Source of the DNA: an uncultured Roseobacter sp.
GTDB taxonomy: Bacteria > Pseudomonadota > Alphaproteobacteria > Rhodobacterales > Rhodobacteraceae
DNA: 64,000 nucleotides
Direction: 5' to 3'
NCBI GenBank assembly: GCA_947488305.1
Contig: CANKZM010000004.1
Coordinates: 439,501 to 503,500, forward strand
The position numbers were made by a program, and so were the translations under genes. Positions 1-8,185 of the stretch are shown here, piece by piece (position 1 is the first letter of the stretch; each line of letters begins with the position of its first letter). The notes under the pieces were generated by a model. It had not been told where the DNA came from, made no database searches, and was given only the letters and a program-made list of their open reading frames with translations.

Positions 1-369
1 AGGGATGAGTGCACGAAGCGCTTTCAGGGCCCGATAGTGTTGCTGCTCCACAAGGCCTTTCGTTGCTTCGGCCAAAACATTTCTGCTGTCCGGGTCCGTA
101 AAGACCTGGCTGAGCTCTTCGATTTGGCGAAGGAGGGGCAAGTGAGCGTCATCCGGGCTCTTATCCCCTGATAAAACCAGTTGCATGGCAAAACACGCTC
201 TGCGGACTGGTGTTTTTGCGTCTTCAGGATGGATGGCGTCCCTCAGCCGAAGAATATTGGCATCCGGAGTCATTATTGCGAGCCTGCTGCGTCGATCACC
301 GTTTTCGATGACAACCCCATTGATCAGTACACGTTCCTTCGGGCTTAGTTTTAGTACAAGGCCGCTCAT
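1..369 (-). CDS. flbT: Flagellin synthesis regulator FlbT (3' end outside window)
   Basis: FlbT is the small alphaproteobacterial protein that binds the flagellin mRNA leader and controls flagellin translation, working with FlaF. The reading frame on the minus strand begins MSGLVLKLSPKERVLINGVV, typical of FlbT, and runs off the left edge after 123 codons, so the last part is missing. The ATG at 369-367 overlaps the flaF stop codon (ATGA), so the two are translationally coupled and sit downstream of the flagellin gene. The identity rests on the N-terminal pattern and on the flagellin-flaF-flbT order, which is standard in this group. Confidence 0.9.
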   Translation of the reverse strand, partial: MSGLVLKLSPKERVLINGVVIENGDRRSRLAIMTPDANILRLRDAIHPEDAKTPVRRACFAMQLVLSGDKSPDDAHLPLLRQIEELSQVFTDPDSRNVLAEATKGLVEQQHYRALKALRALIP

Positions 370-737
370 TGACTGGATACCTCTTGTTTTAGACCCTTCA
401 GGATTGCAGCATTTATTTCGAGCAATGGCACAGCATTTTCGCGCTTCTGCATTACTTTTGCAGAGTGTTGTCGCGTGAATTCAGAAAGATAAAGAATCCG
501 CGCCTTAAGATCTTTTGGAAGCTGATTGTCAGGGTGGGCAACATCAGCCGCAAGCGTTGTCCACAGCTTGTTATTCTCGTGCAGTGCTTCCGCCAGTCCA
601 GGAAAATCATCTGATTGCATCGCCCGCTTCATTCGGTGGGAAATTCTTGCAATGACTTCATATTCTGCGCTGCGGGGGGTCTTGATTGGCGCCTGAGTCG
701 GCGCATATGCGCGTTGAGCCTGTGCGTATGCGTTCAC
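366..737 (-). CDS. flaF: Flagellar biosynthesis regulator FlaF
   Basis: FlaF (123 residues, usual length for the family) is needed for flagellin production and secretion in alphaproteobacteria and acts against FlbT on flagellin translation. The N-terminus (MNAYAQAQRAYAPTQAPIKT), the central helix with ENNKLWTTLAADVAHPDNQLP and the FTRQHSAKVM segment fit FlaF. It lies between the flagellin gene and flbT on the same strand. A strong hairpin separates it from flagellin, so flaF may be expressed by read-through or from its own promoter in the short gap. The protein is predicted cytoplasmic, with no signal or membrane segment. Confidence 0.92.
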   Translation of the reverse strand: MNAYAQAQRAYAPTQAPIKTPRSAEYEVIARISHRMKRAMQSDDFPGLAEALHENNKLWTTLAADVAHPDNQLPKDLKARILYLSEFTRQHSAKVMQKRENAVPLLEINAAILKGLKQEVSSQ

Positions 738-773
738 GGTGCAACCTTTATAAACTTGAATACAACAACGGTA

Positions 774-801
774 CTGAAGGCGCGGCGAGCCGCGCCTTCA
801 G
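774..801 (-). terminator. Strong hairpin between flagellin and flaF
   Basis: The sequence holds a perfect 13-bp inverted repeat (CTGAAGGCGCGGC and its complement) with a two-base centre, 8 bp past the flagellin stop codon. No clear T-tract follows on the minus strand, so it may act as a partial terminator or as an mRNA-stabilising 3' structure that keeps flagellin message more abundant than flaF-flbT. The role is inferred; the hairpin itself is certain. Confidence 0.7.
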
Positions 802-809
802 AGTTAGTA

Positions 810-2141
810 TTACCGGAAGAGCGACAGGATTGTCTGTGGTGCCTGGTTGGCAATCGACAAAGCCTGCACGCCAAGCTGCTGCTGCGTTTGCAGCGCCTGC
901 AGTTTAGCGGAAGCGGCTTCCATGTCCGCATCCACCAGCGCGCCGATGCCGGACGTCAAGCCATCCGTCAGCTTGCTGATGAACTCAGATTGTGTCTCAA
1001 TCTGACCACCACTTGACCCCAAGGATGCTGCCGTATCGATCGAGGTCTGGATCAAACCTTCGATAGCAGCCAACGCGTCATCCGCACCTTCGTTTGTGCT
1101 CACGTCAATCGCTTCCAGCATGGAAAGGGAGCCAGCGCGTGTCGTTGCACCTTCAGTGAGATCGGAGTTCCGGATGTTTACCTGGAACGCAATCGTATCG
1201 GTCGCATCGGTGATACCGTTCGCAGATGTACCCGTCAAAGACCCGTCACCGTCGTCGACGATGTTGAAGTCATCAGCGTCAAGACCGTTTTCAACACGCC
1301 AAACATCGAAGGCAGCTTTCAGACCAGCGGCCACTTCCACAGCCGTGTCACCTTCTTGAGCGACATAAGCAATGTCAGCGGTATTGCCGTCGTCGCCATC
1401 GTTGGTTGTGTAGTCAGCTGGCGTGAAGTTGCTTGCATCTGCGTCAGTACCTGTAAGTTGAAGTACAAAGACAGTTCCAGCGGTTTGGTCAACGGACGTG
1501 CCCGCAACATCGATGACTGCACCAGCACCGTCGGTTGCGTCAACCGTTGCGGCTACAGCACCACCGTTTGCCGAACCAGCAACGTAAGTCGTTGCGGATT
1601 CCAGATAGGATGCCTTGTCTGTACCCAGGTTGACGCGATCAACGCTGATCTCGCCCGCTGTAACCGATCCGTCACCGGCGCGATCAAGAGAAGACAAGAT
1701 GTTTGACGTCTGATCAGTCGTTTCGATACCATCGTCATTCAGCAGGTTGAGACCGTTGAATTGCGCAGCGCTTACGATAGAGCCGATCTGATCTGTCAGA
1801 GCTTCAATATCAGTTTGGATTTTCGCGCGATCAACGTTCTCTTCCTGAGCGTTAACGATTTTACCTTTGATCTCAGTCAGCAGGTCAGTGATCGTTTCCG
1901 CGCCATTCAGGGCAACGCCGACAGTTGCCTGACCCAATGACAGCGAGTCGGAGATGGCTTTAAAACCCTCAACGTCCGAAGACATAACTTTCGAGATGGC
2001 CCAGGTTGCGGCATTGTCTTTCGCGCTTTCCACGGTTTTACCTGTGGAAATCTCATTCTGAACTTTCCCCAAGTTCATGTTGATGGATTTCAGAGTCTGA
2101 AGCGCGACCATTGCGCTGTTGTTGGTAAGAATGCTCGACAT
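810..2141 (-). CDS. fliC: Flagellin
   Basis: This is the filament subunit, 443 residues. The N-terminal D0/D1 domain (about 1-135) starts MSSILTNNSAMVALQTLKSI and includes the conserved NEISTGKTVESAKDNAATWA region. The C-terminal D1/D0 domain (about 350-443) ends SIANQAPQTILSLFR. Between them lies a variable, acidic, Thr/Ala/Gly-rich surface domain. There are no cysteines. I chose the ATG at 2141 because AAAGGA lies eight bases upstream; longer in-frame starts lack homology. The variable region carries an EF-hand-like loop at residues 153-164 (D, D-G, V, E at the canonical positions). flaF and flbT follow on the same strand. About 200 bp of gene-free DNA upstream must hold the promoter. Confidence 0.96.
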   Translation of the reverse strand: MSSILTNNSAMVALQTLKSINMNLGKVQNEISTGKTVESAKDNAATWAISKVMSSDVEGFKAISDSLSLGQATVGVALNGAETITDLLTEIKGKIVNAQEENVDRAKIQTDIEALTDQIGSIVSAAQFNGLNLLNDDGIETTDQTSNILSSLDRAGDGSVTAGEISVDRVNLGTDKASYLESATTYVAGSANGGAVAATVDATDGAGAVIDVAGTSVDQTAGTVFVLQLTGTDADASNFTPADYTTNDGDDGNTADIAYVAQEGDTAVEVAAGLKAAFDVWRVENGLDADDFNIVDDGDGSLTGTSANGITDATDTIAFQVNIRNSDLTEGATTRAGSLSMLEAIDVSTNEGADDALAAIEGLIQTSIDTAASLGSSGGQIETQSEFISKLTDGLTSGIGALVDADMEAASAKLQALQTQQQLGVQALSIANQAPQTILSLFR

Positions 2142-2305
2142 TAGCATATTCCTTTGATCATTCACGCTTTGCGTGGTTAGCGCCCGAAAGACCTTCCCTC
2201 GGGCAAAAACTGTCTTTCTGACCAATGCATTTGCCGACATTTGGCAATGCGCCACCCGATCTCGGATGCAGGGGCAACATGCCGTCGAAAACCCTAATGA
2301 CTCCT

Positions 2306-2336
2306 AAAGCTGCCGCGTCTCAGTACGGCAGTTTTT
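2306..2336. terminator. Hairpin between flgN-like gene and flagellin
   Basis: CTGCCG at 2310-2315 pairs with CGGCAG at 2326-2331, extended by an A/T run with one bulge; TTTTT follows on the plus strand. It lies just after the stop of the leftward flgN-like gene, so it probably separates that transcript from the flagellin promoter region. The rest of the 2142-2349 gap is gene-free and should hold the flagellin promoter; I could not recognise a convincing sigma-28 or sigma-54 promoter there. Confidence 0.45.
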
Positions 2337-2349
2337 AGCTAAATCCAGA

Positions 2350-2709
2350 TTAGGCACGTTTCTCTACAGCGCCGTCTTTTGCGATCTCGATCGAACGCTT
2401 CGCGCCATTGGAATCATATGTGTCCAACGAGTTGCGCACACGACGCAGTTCGGAAAGCCTGCCTGCAACCGCTCTGATGCCTTCCAATGCGCTGTCCAGC
2501 AGCGCTTGATTGCGTTTCATTTTCCCTTGCAGTTCATGCAGGGCAACGGTCTCGAACCGTTCCAGCTGGGACAACTCTTCGACCAAGCTTTCTTTGCGGT
2601 CGAATAAGTGCCCGACCTTTTCAAGATCGCCTGTCAGAAGGGCTGTGCGTTCGTCCTCCAGCAAGTCGTCCAAGGCGTCGAACAGTTCGTTACTTTTTTG
2701 AAGAGTCAT
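2350..2709 (-). CDS. FlgN-like flagellar export chaperone
   Basis: This is a 119-residue, almost entirely helical protein with heptad-like Leu/Glu/Arg patterns (ELFDALDDLLEDERTALLTG, then ESLVEELSQLERFETVALHE). That matches FlgN-type chaperones, which hold the hook-junction proteins FlgK and FlgL in the cytoplasm before export. flgK and flgL are at the other end of this window. Its start lies within the end of the rod-binding gene (20 bp overlap), so the two are coupled. FlgN proteins diverge strongly, so the assignment leans on position, size and helical pattern. Confidence 0.7.
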   Translation of the reverse strand: MTLQKSNELFDALDDLLEDERTALLTGDLEKVGHLFDRKESLVEELSQLERFETVALHELQGKMKRNQALLDSALEGIRAVAGRLSELRRVRNSLDTYDSNGAKRSIEIAKDGAVEKRA

Positions 2710-2980
2710 TTGCCTTCTCCTTCAGGGACTCGAAAAGTGATTCTGCCAGGCCAATCCCACCTGCGCGGACCATTTGCATGGCCTGTTCTTGCACAAGGAA
2801 TGATGAAAACTGGTCTTCGCCGGCGCCTCCGCCGAACGCGCTCCGAGATTTGCCAAGACCAGCCGCTTTCAACATTTCTGCCAAAAAGCCTGCTTCCAGT
2901 TTTTCAGCGGCAGACCGCAACCTCTGATCTTGGGATGTTATCGTGCGTGTCGGTGCGTCGACCGGTGGGATATGCACCAT
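2690..2980 (-). CDS. Rod-binding protein (FlgJ N-terminal domain type)
   Basis: A 96-residue protein matching only the N-terminal rod-binding domain of FlgJ: LRSAAEKLEAGFLAEMLKAA, then a Gly-rich stretch and DQFSSFLVQEQAMQMVRAGG. Like other alphaproteobacterial versions it lacks the C-terminal peptidoglycan hydrolase domain, so it should cap or scaffold the growing rod without cutting the wall itself. I placed the start at the ATG at 2980, preceded by GGAGAG at good spacing; a TTG seven codons upstream lacks a clear ribosome site. It diverges from fliK, sharing a promoter region at 2981-3097. Confidence 0.8.
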   Translation of the reverse strand: MVHIPPVDAPTRTITSQDQRLRSAAEKLEAGFLAEMLKAAGLGKSRSAFGGGAGEDQFSSFLVQEQAMQMVRAGGIGLAESLFESLKEKANDSSKK

Positions 2981-3097
2981 GTGAACTCTCTCCAATTGCA
3001 ACTAATTTCATTGATCTTGCACCAAAGCGGTAAAGAAGCAGTAACCAACGGCTGTCATAACCTGCGCGAGAACGTGGAAGAAATCCCGGAGAGTTCA

Positions 3098-4438
3098 ATG
3101 CTAGATTTGGCTGCGATTAAACCGACGTCACGGGCGGCAGATGCACCGCCTCAGTCTGATAAGAAACCGGTGAACGGCAGGTCCGAAAACCCGCCCGAAC
3201 AGGAATTCCAGTCCGCTTATGAAAGCGCCTCGGAAAATACAAAAGAGACGCAGAAGCACAGCGAGACAATGGGACAAGGTCCAAAAACCGGTCCTGAGCC
3301 AAGCGAAGAGCAGTCCAAATCCGACAAGCCCACTGCTGACGAAGCGGATGTTTTAGTCGCTGCTGGTGAGGGTCAGGCCAAGGTGCAGGATGTCTCCGAA
3401 AACGCAAAGGGTGATTCCGCTGTCGGATTGAAAAGCGATGCCAAGTCTGGACGCAACAGAATCGACAACTCACTTTCGGCTACGGGCAATGGGCCACCCT
3501 CAACAAAACAATCAGGCGGGTCCGAAGCCTCCGATAAGGCGGCGGCTCCAACTACAGCGGGGTCTGAGGGCGCAGCATTGTCATCTAAGGAAGCCGGGCG
3601 GAAAACGCCGGCAGAGGCTATTGTCCTATCGAAAGCTGCCGAGACCAGCCGAAGACCAACAGCCGAGGCGACATCGGAGCCCCGCACCGGGGTGACCTCT
3701 GCCGAAACAGTAAAGCAACAGCCGACTGCACAGTCCGTTGCAAATACCGCCAAAGCTGAAATCAAGCAATCCGCTGCAAATAAAGACGATGCTCAGGTGC
3801 GGGACGTCGAGTTGCGCCCTGTTAATTCCAAATCGAAGGCGCCAACGCCGACAGTTACCCCAGTACAAGCCACGCCTTTGATCGCAAGATCGCAAATCCT
3901 ATCCGTAACCGAAGCTCAGAAAGACAAATCTGATTTGACGCCAGTCGTTACGAGCGATGGTGACGGAATTGGGTCATGGGATACGCGGACGTCGTCTCAA
4001 GTATCGTCCACGGCTCTGGGGCAGGTGCTCAACCGTCCAGAAACACCCTCATTGATTGCGCGCCAAATGGCTGAAGCGCTTCAGAAGCTGCCGGATCGAC
4101 CCGTTGAAATATCACTCAACCCTAAAGAGTTGGGCCGGGTCCGCATGAACATTTCTGCGGTGGAGGCCGGTATTACAGTAAGTATCGTGGCGGAACGTCC
4201 AGAAACCCTCGACCTGATGCGGCGCCACATCGAGCAGCTTACAAGAGAGTTTCAGTCAATTGGCTATGAGAACATTGCTTTTGCATTCGCCGAAGGCGAG
4301 GAAAACAGCGCTTATTCCGAACAGCAAAGCGATGACGGCCAATCTGAGCCTTCGCGGCTTATGATCGCCGAAGAGGATGGGGTGGAAACCTTGCAGCCTA
4401 TGACATCCGCGTCCAGCGGAATTGATATTCGTTTGTGA
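3098..4438 (+). CDS. fliK: Flagellar hook-length control protein FliK
   Basis: FliK sets hook length and switches export specificity from hook to filament substrates. The 446-residue protein has a long, low-complexity N-terminal part rich in Lys, Glu, Ser, Ala and Thr (about 1-320), expected for the unfolded ruler. A compact C-terminal Flg_hook domain (about 325-400) follows, with LPDRPVEISLNPKELGRVRM and the TVSIVAERPETLDLMRRHIE segment. I chose the ATG at 3098 because GGAGAG precedes it and the longer frame into the divergent gap is not FliK-like. flgD follows after 10 bp, so the two form an operon. A weak CtrA-like pair (GTAA-N7-GTAA, 3030-3044) lies upstream. Confidence 0.9.
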   Translation: MLDLAAIKPTSRAADAPPQSDKKPVNGRSENPPEQEFQSAYESASENTKETQKHSETMGQGPKTGPEPSEEQSKSDKPTADEADVLVAAGEGQAKVQDVSENAKGDSAVGLKSDAKSGRNRIDNSLSATGNGPPSTKQSGGSEASDKAAAPTTAGSEGAALSSKEAGRKTPAEAIVLSKAAETSRRPTAEATSEPRTGVTSAETVKQQPTAQSVANTAKAEIKQSAANKDDAQVRDVELRPVNSKSKAPTPTVTPVQATPLIARSQILSVTEAQKDKSDLTPVVTSDGDGIGSWDTRTSSQVSSTALGQVLNRPETPSLIARQMAEALQKLPDRPVEISLNPKELGRVRMNISAVEAGITVSIVAERPETLDLMRRHIEQLTREFQSIGYENIAFAFAEGEENSAYSEQQSDDGQSEPSRLMIAEEDGVETLQPMTSASSGIDIRL

Positions 4439-4448
4439 AGGAAAGAAC

Positions 4449-5117
4449 ATGGATGTAACCAACACGCAGCGCGTGCAAAGCACCAGCCAGCTTGCAGCAA
4501 CACAAACCCAGACCACTGCCGCTCTCGCGTCGGATTTTGAGACTTTCCTCAAGATGCTGACTGCGCAAGCCCGGTATCAGGACCCTTTGGAGCCGATCGA
4601 TTCCTCGGAGTATGCCGCTCAGCTGGCCCAGTTTTCGATGGTAGAACAGCAAGTTCTCTCCAATGACCTTTTGACCGGTCTGGGCGATCAACTTGGGGCG
4701 AATAGCATTGGCCAGATGGCGTCCTGGATCGGCATGGAGGCGCGGAGTACATCTGCAGCTTCCTTTGCTGGTGACCCCATCACCATCTTGCCGAAGGTTG
4801 AAACAGGTGCAGATCAGGCTTTCCTGATCGCATACGGGCCTGACGGTGCAGAGGTTCAACGCCGCCAGATCGACGTTGACGGTGAAGCACTAGAGTGGAC
4901 AGGCGTGTTGGACGATGGCAGCCTGGCACCAGAAGGCAACTACAGCTTTAAGGTCGAGAGCCGTCAATTGGGCGAGATATCAGGTACGTCGAGCGCGGAA
5001 ACCTATACGAGAATCACCGAAGCTCGGCGCACCGGGGCAGACACGGTATTTGTCTTGGATAGCGGCGCAACTGTAACGGCGTCGGAAATATCTGCGTTGC
5101 GTGAAGCGAGCCTTTGA
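4449..5117 (+). CDS. flgD: Flagellar hook assembly scaffold FlgD
   Basis: FlgD caps the growing hook and is needed for polymerisation of hook protein FlgE. The 222-residue protein has the family's N-terminal signature at about residues 33-70 (FLKMLTAQARYQDPLEPIDS, then EYAAQLAQFSMVEQQ). A C-terminal Ig/Tudor-like half contains the GNYSFKVE core. AAGGA lies just before the ATG at 4449, which I prefer to the earlier in-frame GTG. It ends only 6 bp from the stop of the converging FAD oxidase gene, so the flagellar operon stops here abruptly. Its usual partner flgE is at 60.2 kb. Confidence 0.94.
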   Translation: MDVTNTQRVQSTSQLAATQTQTTAALASDFETFLKMLTAQARYQDPLEPIDSSEYAAQLAQFSMVEQQVLSNDLLTGLGDQLGANSIGQMASWIGMEARSTSAASFAGDPITILPKVETGADQAFLIAYGPDGAEVQRRQIDVDGEALEWTGVLDDGSLAPEGNYSFKVESRQLGEISGTSSAETYTRITEARRTGADTVFVLDSGATVTASEISALREASL

Positions 5118-5123
5118 CGGCGT

Positions 5124-6461
5124 TCAGAACTTATCTCTAAGTGTCAAACCCGCATAGAGGGGCACCATCAGAAGCCTGCGCGCTTTGCCCAATGGGAACC
5201 GCTTCAAGGGAGCTTGAAGCGGCATAGCGTATTCTGATGCCGGCCGACCCATGACCAATTCCGCGACCATTCGGCCCGCGTAACTGGCCATCGCAACGCC
5301 GTTGCCATGATAGCACATGGCGGTCCACAAGCCTGGCCTCTCTGGCAGTTGTCCAACAAATGGCAGCCTGTTCCGCGCAAGGCTGACCATGCCGGACCAG
5401 CAATGTGTGCTTTCCACATTTGACCAGGCAGGAAACATGCGTTCGAAATCGGCGCGTGTTTTTGCCCGTGCTGCTGCTTCGGATCGTTCTCCCGTAAGTA
5501 ACCCACCGCGCATTCCGAACAAAAACCGATTGTCGGGCATTAGTCGGAAGTAGTGCAACAGATGACGGGTATCATAGCTCATCTGCTCGGTTGTCCATCC
5601 TTGCGCGATCAGCTCCTTCTGTGTGAGAGGGCGCGTTACATGCACAGTCGACTGGCTTGGCATAAATCGTCCCGCCAGCCACGGCGGTATGTTTTCGGAC
5701 GAATAGCCATTTGTCGCGACTATGACGTGATCTGCTGTGACATTTCCGCCGGGTGTTGTCAGGTGGTACTTTCCTGAGAGACTTGAAATCGCAACGACCG
5801 GACTGAATGAAAACAATTGCGCGCTGCATCCTCGGGCCGCGTTGACCAATCCTGCGAGGTATTTTCGGGGGTTAAGGCCAAAGCCGATCGGTATGGTCAT
5901 TGCTCCGAAGAAAGGGCCGCCACGCATACTATGGGCTTCCAGATCATCCTTTTCGATGATCTGGGGTTCGACGCCGTAGTTCTCCTCGACCGCTTCGGCA
6001 TCGTAACGCAAATGCTCCATGTCTTTGGGGCGGTGTGCCAACACAGTCTCCCCTTTCGAATGTTGGTCCACATCCAATTCATGCGTCTTGACGAAATCCG
6101 CCACTGCCATGACGGCGACCTTTTCCGCACTCCGATAAGCCAGCCGTTCGTCTTTTCCAAAGCGTTGGTCGAGCACCTTATCCGACACCTTGCCGCCGCC
6201 CAAGCAGCAAAACCCACCATTCCGCCCCGATGCGCCCCATCCGATGTTTTGTGCTTCGAGTAGCACCACGTCGACACCACTTTCAGCGCATTGAAGTGCC
6301 GCACAAACCCCGGTGAAACCGCCACCGATCACGGCGACATCTGCCTTTATGTCTGCATCAAGTTTTGGGAAGGTCGGCAGTGAACAGGTCTCATCCCACC
6401 AGCATTTCTCTCTGGGTCCATTGCCATAGGCATAGTCGCCAAAAATCCGCCGCAGAGTCAT
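5124..6461 (-). CDS. FAD-dependent amine oxidoreductase (gamma-glutamylputrescine oxidase type)
   Basis: A 445-residue flavoprotein of the D-amino acid oxidase superfamily. The dinucleotide-binding GGGFTG lies at about 46-51, followed by an acidic end to the second strand (LLEA), and the ASGRNGGF motif at about 77-84 is typical of PuuB and related oxidases. It is the last gene of the leftward transporter operon and its start overlaps the stop of the permease gene by ATGA. The likely role is oxidising an imported polyamine derivative in the cytoplasm. No gamma-glutamylputrescine synthetase gene is in this window, so the exact substrate is open; other amines or amino acids are possible. Confidence 0.82.
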   Translation of the reverse strand: MTLRRIFGDYAYGNGPREKCWWDETCSLPTFPKLDADIKADVAVIGGGFTGVCAALQCAESGVDVVLLEAQNIGWGASGRNGGFCCLGGGKVSDKVLDQRFGKDERLAYRSAEKVAVMAVADFVKTHELDVDQHSKGETVLAHRPKDMEHLRYDAEAVEENYGVEPQIIEKDDLEAHSMRGGPFFGAMTIPIGFGLNPRKYLAGLVNAARGCSAQLFSFSPVVAISSLSGKYHLTTPGGNVTADHVIVATNGYSSENIPPWLAGRFMPSQSTVHVTRPLTQKELIAQGWTTEQMSYDTRHLLHYFRLMPDNRFLFGMRGGLLTGERSEAAARAKTRADFERMFPAWSNVESTHCWSGMVSLARNRLPFVGQLPERPGLWTAMCYHGNGVAMASYAGRMVAELVMGRPASEYAMPLQAPLKRFPLGKARRLLMVPLYAGLTLRDKF

Positions 6462-7276
6462 CCAGCTTGTGCGGCGGCGCGTTCTTCCTGCTGTTGCCGC
6501 ACGAGGTTGCGCTTGGTCACAAGCGAGGCTGTGATCACGCCAACAGCAACAATGGCGATCATAATGGTCGAAAGAGCGTTGATCTCGGGCGAGACACCCA
6601 ATCGCACGGCGGAGAAAATTTTGATCGGGAGCGTGGTTGCCGACGGTCCGGCGGTGAAGGACGCAATCACCAGATCATCAAGGCTGAGCGTAAAGGCCAG
6701 AAGCCAACCGGAGATCACGGCAGGCGCAATGATCGGCAGGGTGACAAGTCGAAATGCCTCAAAGGCGGAGCATCCGAGATCCAGTGCCGCTTCTTCGAGC
6801 GAGCGATCAAAGGTAAGCAACCGGGAAGAGACGACGACCGAAACGAAACACATTGAAAACGTTGTATGAGCCAACACAATGGTCAAAACACCGCGATCAA
6901 GCCCGATCCCGATAAACAGCAAAAGCAAAGACAGACCGGTAATCACTTCAGGCATGACCAGAGGCGCGTAGATCATACCAGAAAACAGGGTCCGTCCCAT
7001 AAAACGACCGCCACGCACCAGAACATAGGCCGCCATTGTTCCGAGAATTGTTGCGAGGGTAGAAGACATGACGGCGACCTTGAGCGTCACCCAGGCGGCA
7101 TCCAGAAACGCCTCGTTCTGGAGCAACTCGCCGTACCACTTTGTAGAGAAACCCGCCCAAACGGTGACGAGCTTGCTGTCGTTGAACGAATACACAATCA
7201 GGATCAGCATCGGCAAATAGAGGAAGGCAAACCCCAATGTCAGCGACGTGACGTTGAACCAGCTCAGGCGGTTCAT
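6458..7276 (-). CDS. potI: Polyamine-type ABC transporter permease (PotC/PotI type)
   Basis: Inner-membrane permease of 272 residues with about six membrane segments, starting with VTSLTLGFAFLYLPMLILIV. The EAA loop that contacts the ATPase is seen as EEAALDLGCSAFEAFRLVTL. Size and pattern fit the second permease of spermidine/putrescine importers. It overlaps its neighbours on both sides by ATGA, showing tight coupling with the other permease and the FAD oxidase. The polyamine assignment follows from the whole operon; the exact substrate is inferred. Confidence 0.86.
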   Translation of the reverse strand: MNRLSWFNVTSLTLGFAFLYLPMLILIVYSFNDSKLVTVWAGFSTKWYGELLQNEAFLDAAWVTLKVAVMSSTLATILGTMAAYVLVRGGRFMGRTLFSGMIYAPLVMPEVITGLSLLLLFIGIGLDRGVLTIVLAHTTFSMCFVSVVVSSRLLTFDRSLEEAALDLGCSAFEAFRLVTLPIIAPAVISGWLLAFTLSLDDLVIASFTAGPSATTLPIKIFSAVRLGVSPEINALSTIMIAIVAVGVITASLVTKRNLVRQQQEERAAAQAG

Positions 7277-8148
7277 AGCTCTTCCTCCGCTTGCTTTTGC
7301 TGGTTTCGTTGAAAGAGCACAATCGGGATAATCAGGATCAACAACAGGATAACAGCGACAGCGCTTGCCACAGGCCAGTCTCTGTTGTTGAAAAATTCTT
7401 CCCAGAGCACCTTGCCGATCATCAGCGTCTGCGAACCCCCGAGCAATGACGGGATCACGAATTCACCCAGCGCAGGGATAAAGACCAGGAAGCAACCGGC
7501 AATGATGCCATTTTTTGACAAGGGTATCGTGACCAGCCAAAACGCTTGAAACCGTGAACAGCCCAGGTCTTCTGCAGCTTCGATCAGCGAGCCATCCAGT
7601 CGGTCCAGCGCTGCATAAATTGGCAGTATCATGAAGGGAAGATAGGTGTAGACGATCCCTATGTAGACGGCAGCGTTTGTATTCAGAATGGTCAGTGGAT
7701 CATTGATGAGGCCCGACCACAAAAGGAATTGGTTCAGGAACCCTTCCTGACTGAGGATACCCATCCACGCATACACACGGATCAAAAATGACGTCCAAAA
7801 TGGCAGGATGACGAGCATCATCAAGGTAGGCCGCCATTCTTCAGGGGCTCGGGCCATCCCATAGGCTATTGGGTAGGCAACGCATAACGTAAAGGCAGTC
7901 GATAAAACCGCAATTTGCAGTGAGCTAAGATAGGCTTTCCAATAAAGGTCGTCCGAAGTCAGAAACACGAAGTTCTCAAAGTCCAGGCCGGCAAGGAATG
8001 TTGCAAACCCGTCCTTGAGCGTGGGCGTATAGGGCGGAATGGCAAGTGCGATGTCGGACAGGGAAATTTTGAAGACGATGACAAATGGCACGAGAAAAAG
8101 GGCCAAAAGCCAGACGTAGGGCACGGCGATAAGCACAAACCGCTGCAT
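7273..8148 (-). CDS. potH: Polyamine-type ABC transporter permease (PotB/PotH type)
   Basis: Inner-membrane permease of 291 residues, about six membrane helices, beginning with a hydrophobic segment (VLIAVPYVWLLALFLVPFVI). The EAA loop reads IEAAEDLGCSRFQAFWLVTI. A periplasmic loop precedes the core, as in PotB/PotH. It should pair with the PotI-type permease, whose start overlaps its stop, and with the ATPase gene 37 bp upstream. This is the ordinary-sized counterpart of the much longer permease at 15.7 kb. Confidence 0.86.
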   Translation of the reverse strand: MQRFVLIAVPYVWLLALFLVPFVIVFKISLSDIALAIPPYTPTLKDGFATFLAGLDFENFVFLTSDDLYWKAYLSSLQIAVLSTAFTLCVAYPIAYGMARAPEEWRPTLMMLVILPFWTSFLIRVYAWMGILSQEGFLNQFLLWSGLINDPLTILNTNAAVYIGIVYTYLPFMILPIYAALDRLDGSLIEAAEDLGCSRFQAFWLVTIPLSKNGIIAGCFLVFIPALGEFVIPSLLGGSQTLMIGKVLWEEFFNNRDWPVASAVAVILLLILIIPIVLFQRNQQKQAEEEL

Positions 8149-8185
8149 CAGTGCTTGACCCGTCTTATTTCATGGGGATGGGATT

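Noticed and set aside
2142-2305. A sigma-54 type promoter before flagellin (TGGC and TTGC near each other)
   Set aside because: TGGCGCATTGC has too short a spacing between the two elements for the -24/-12 consensus.
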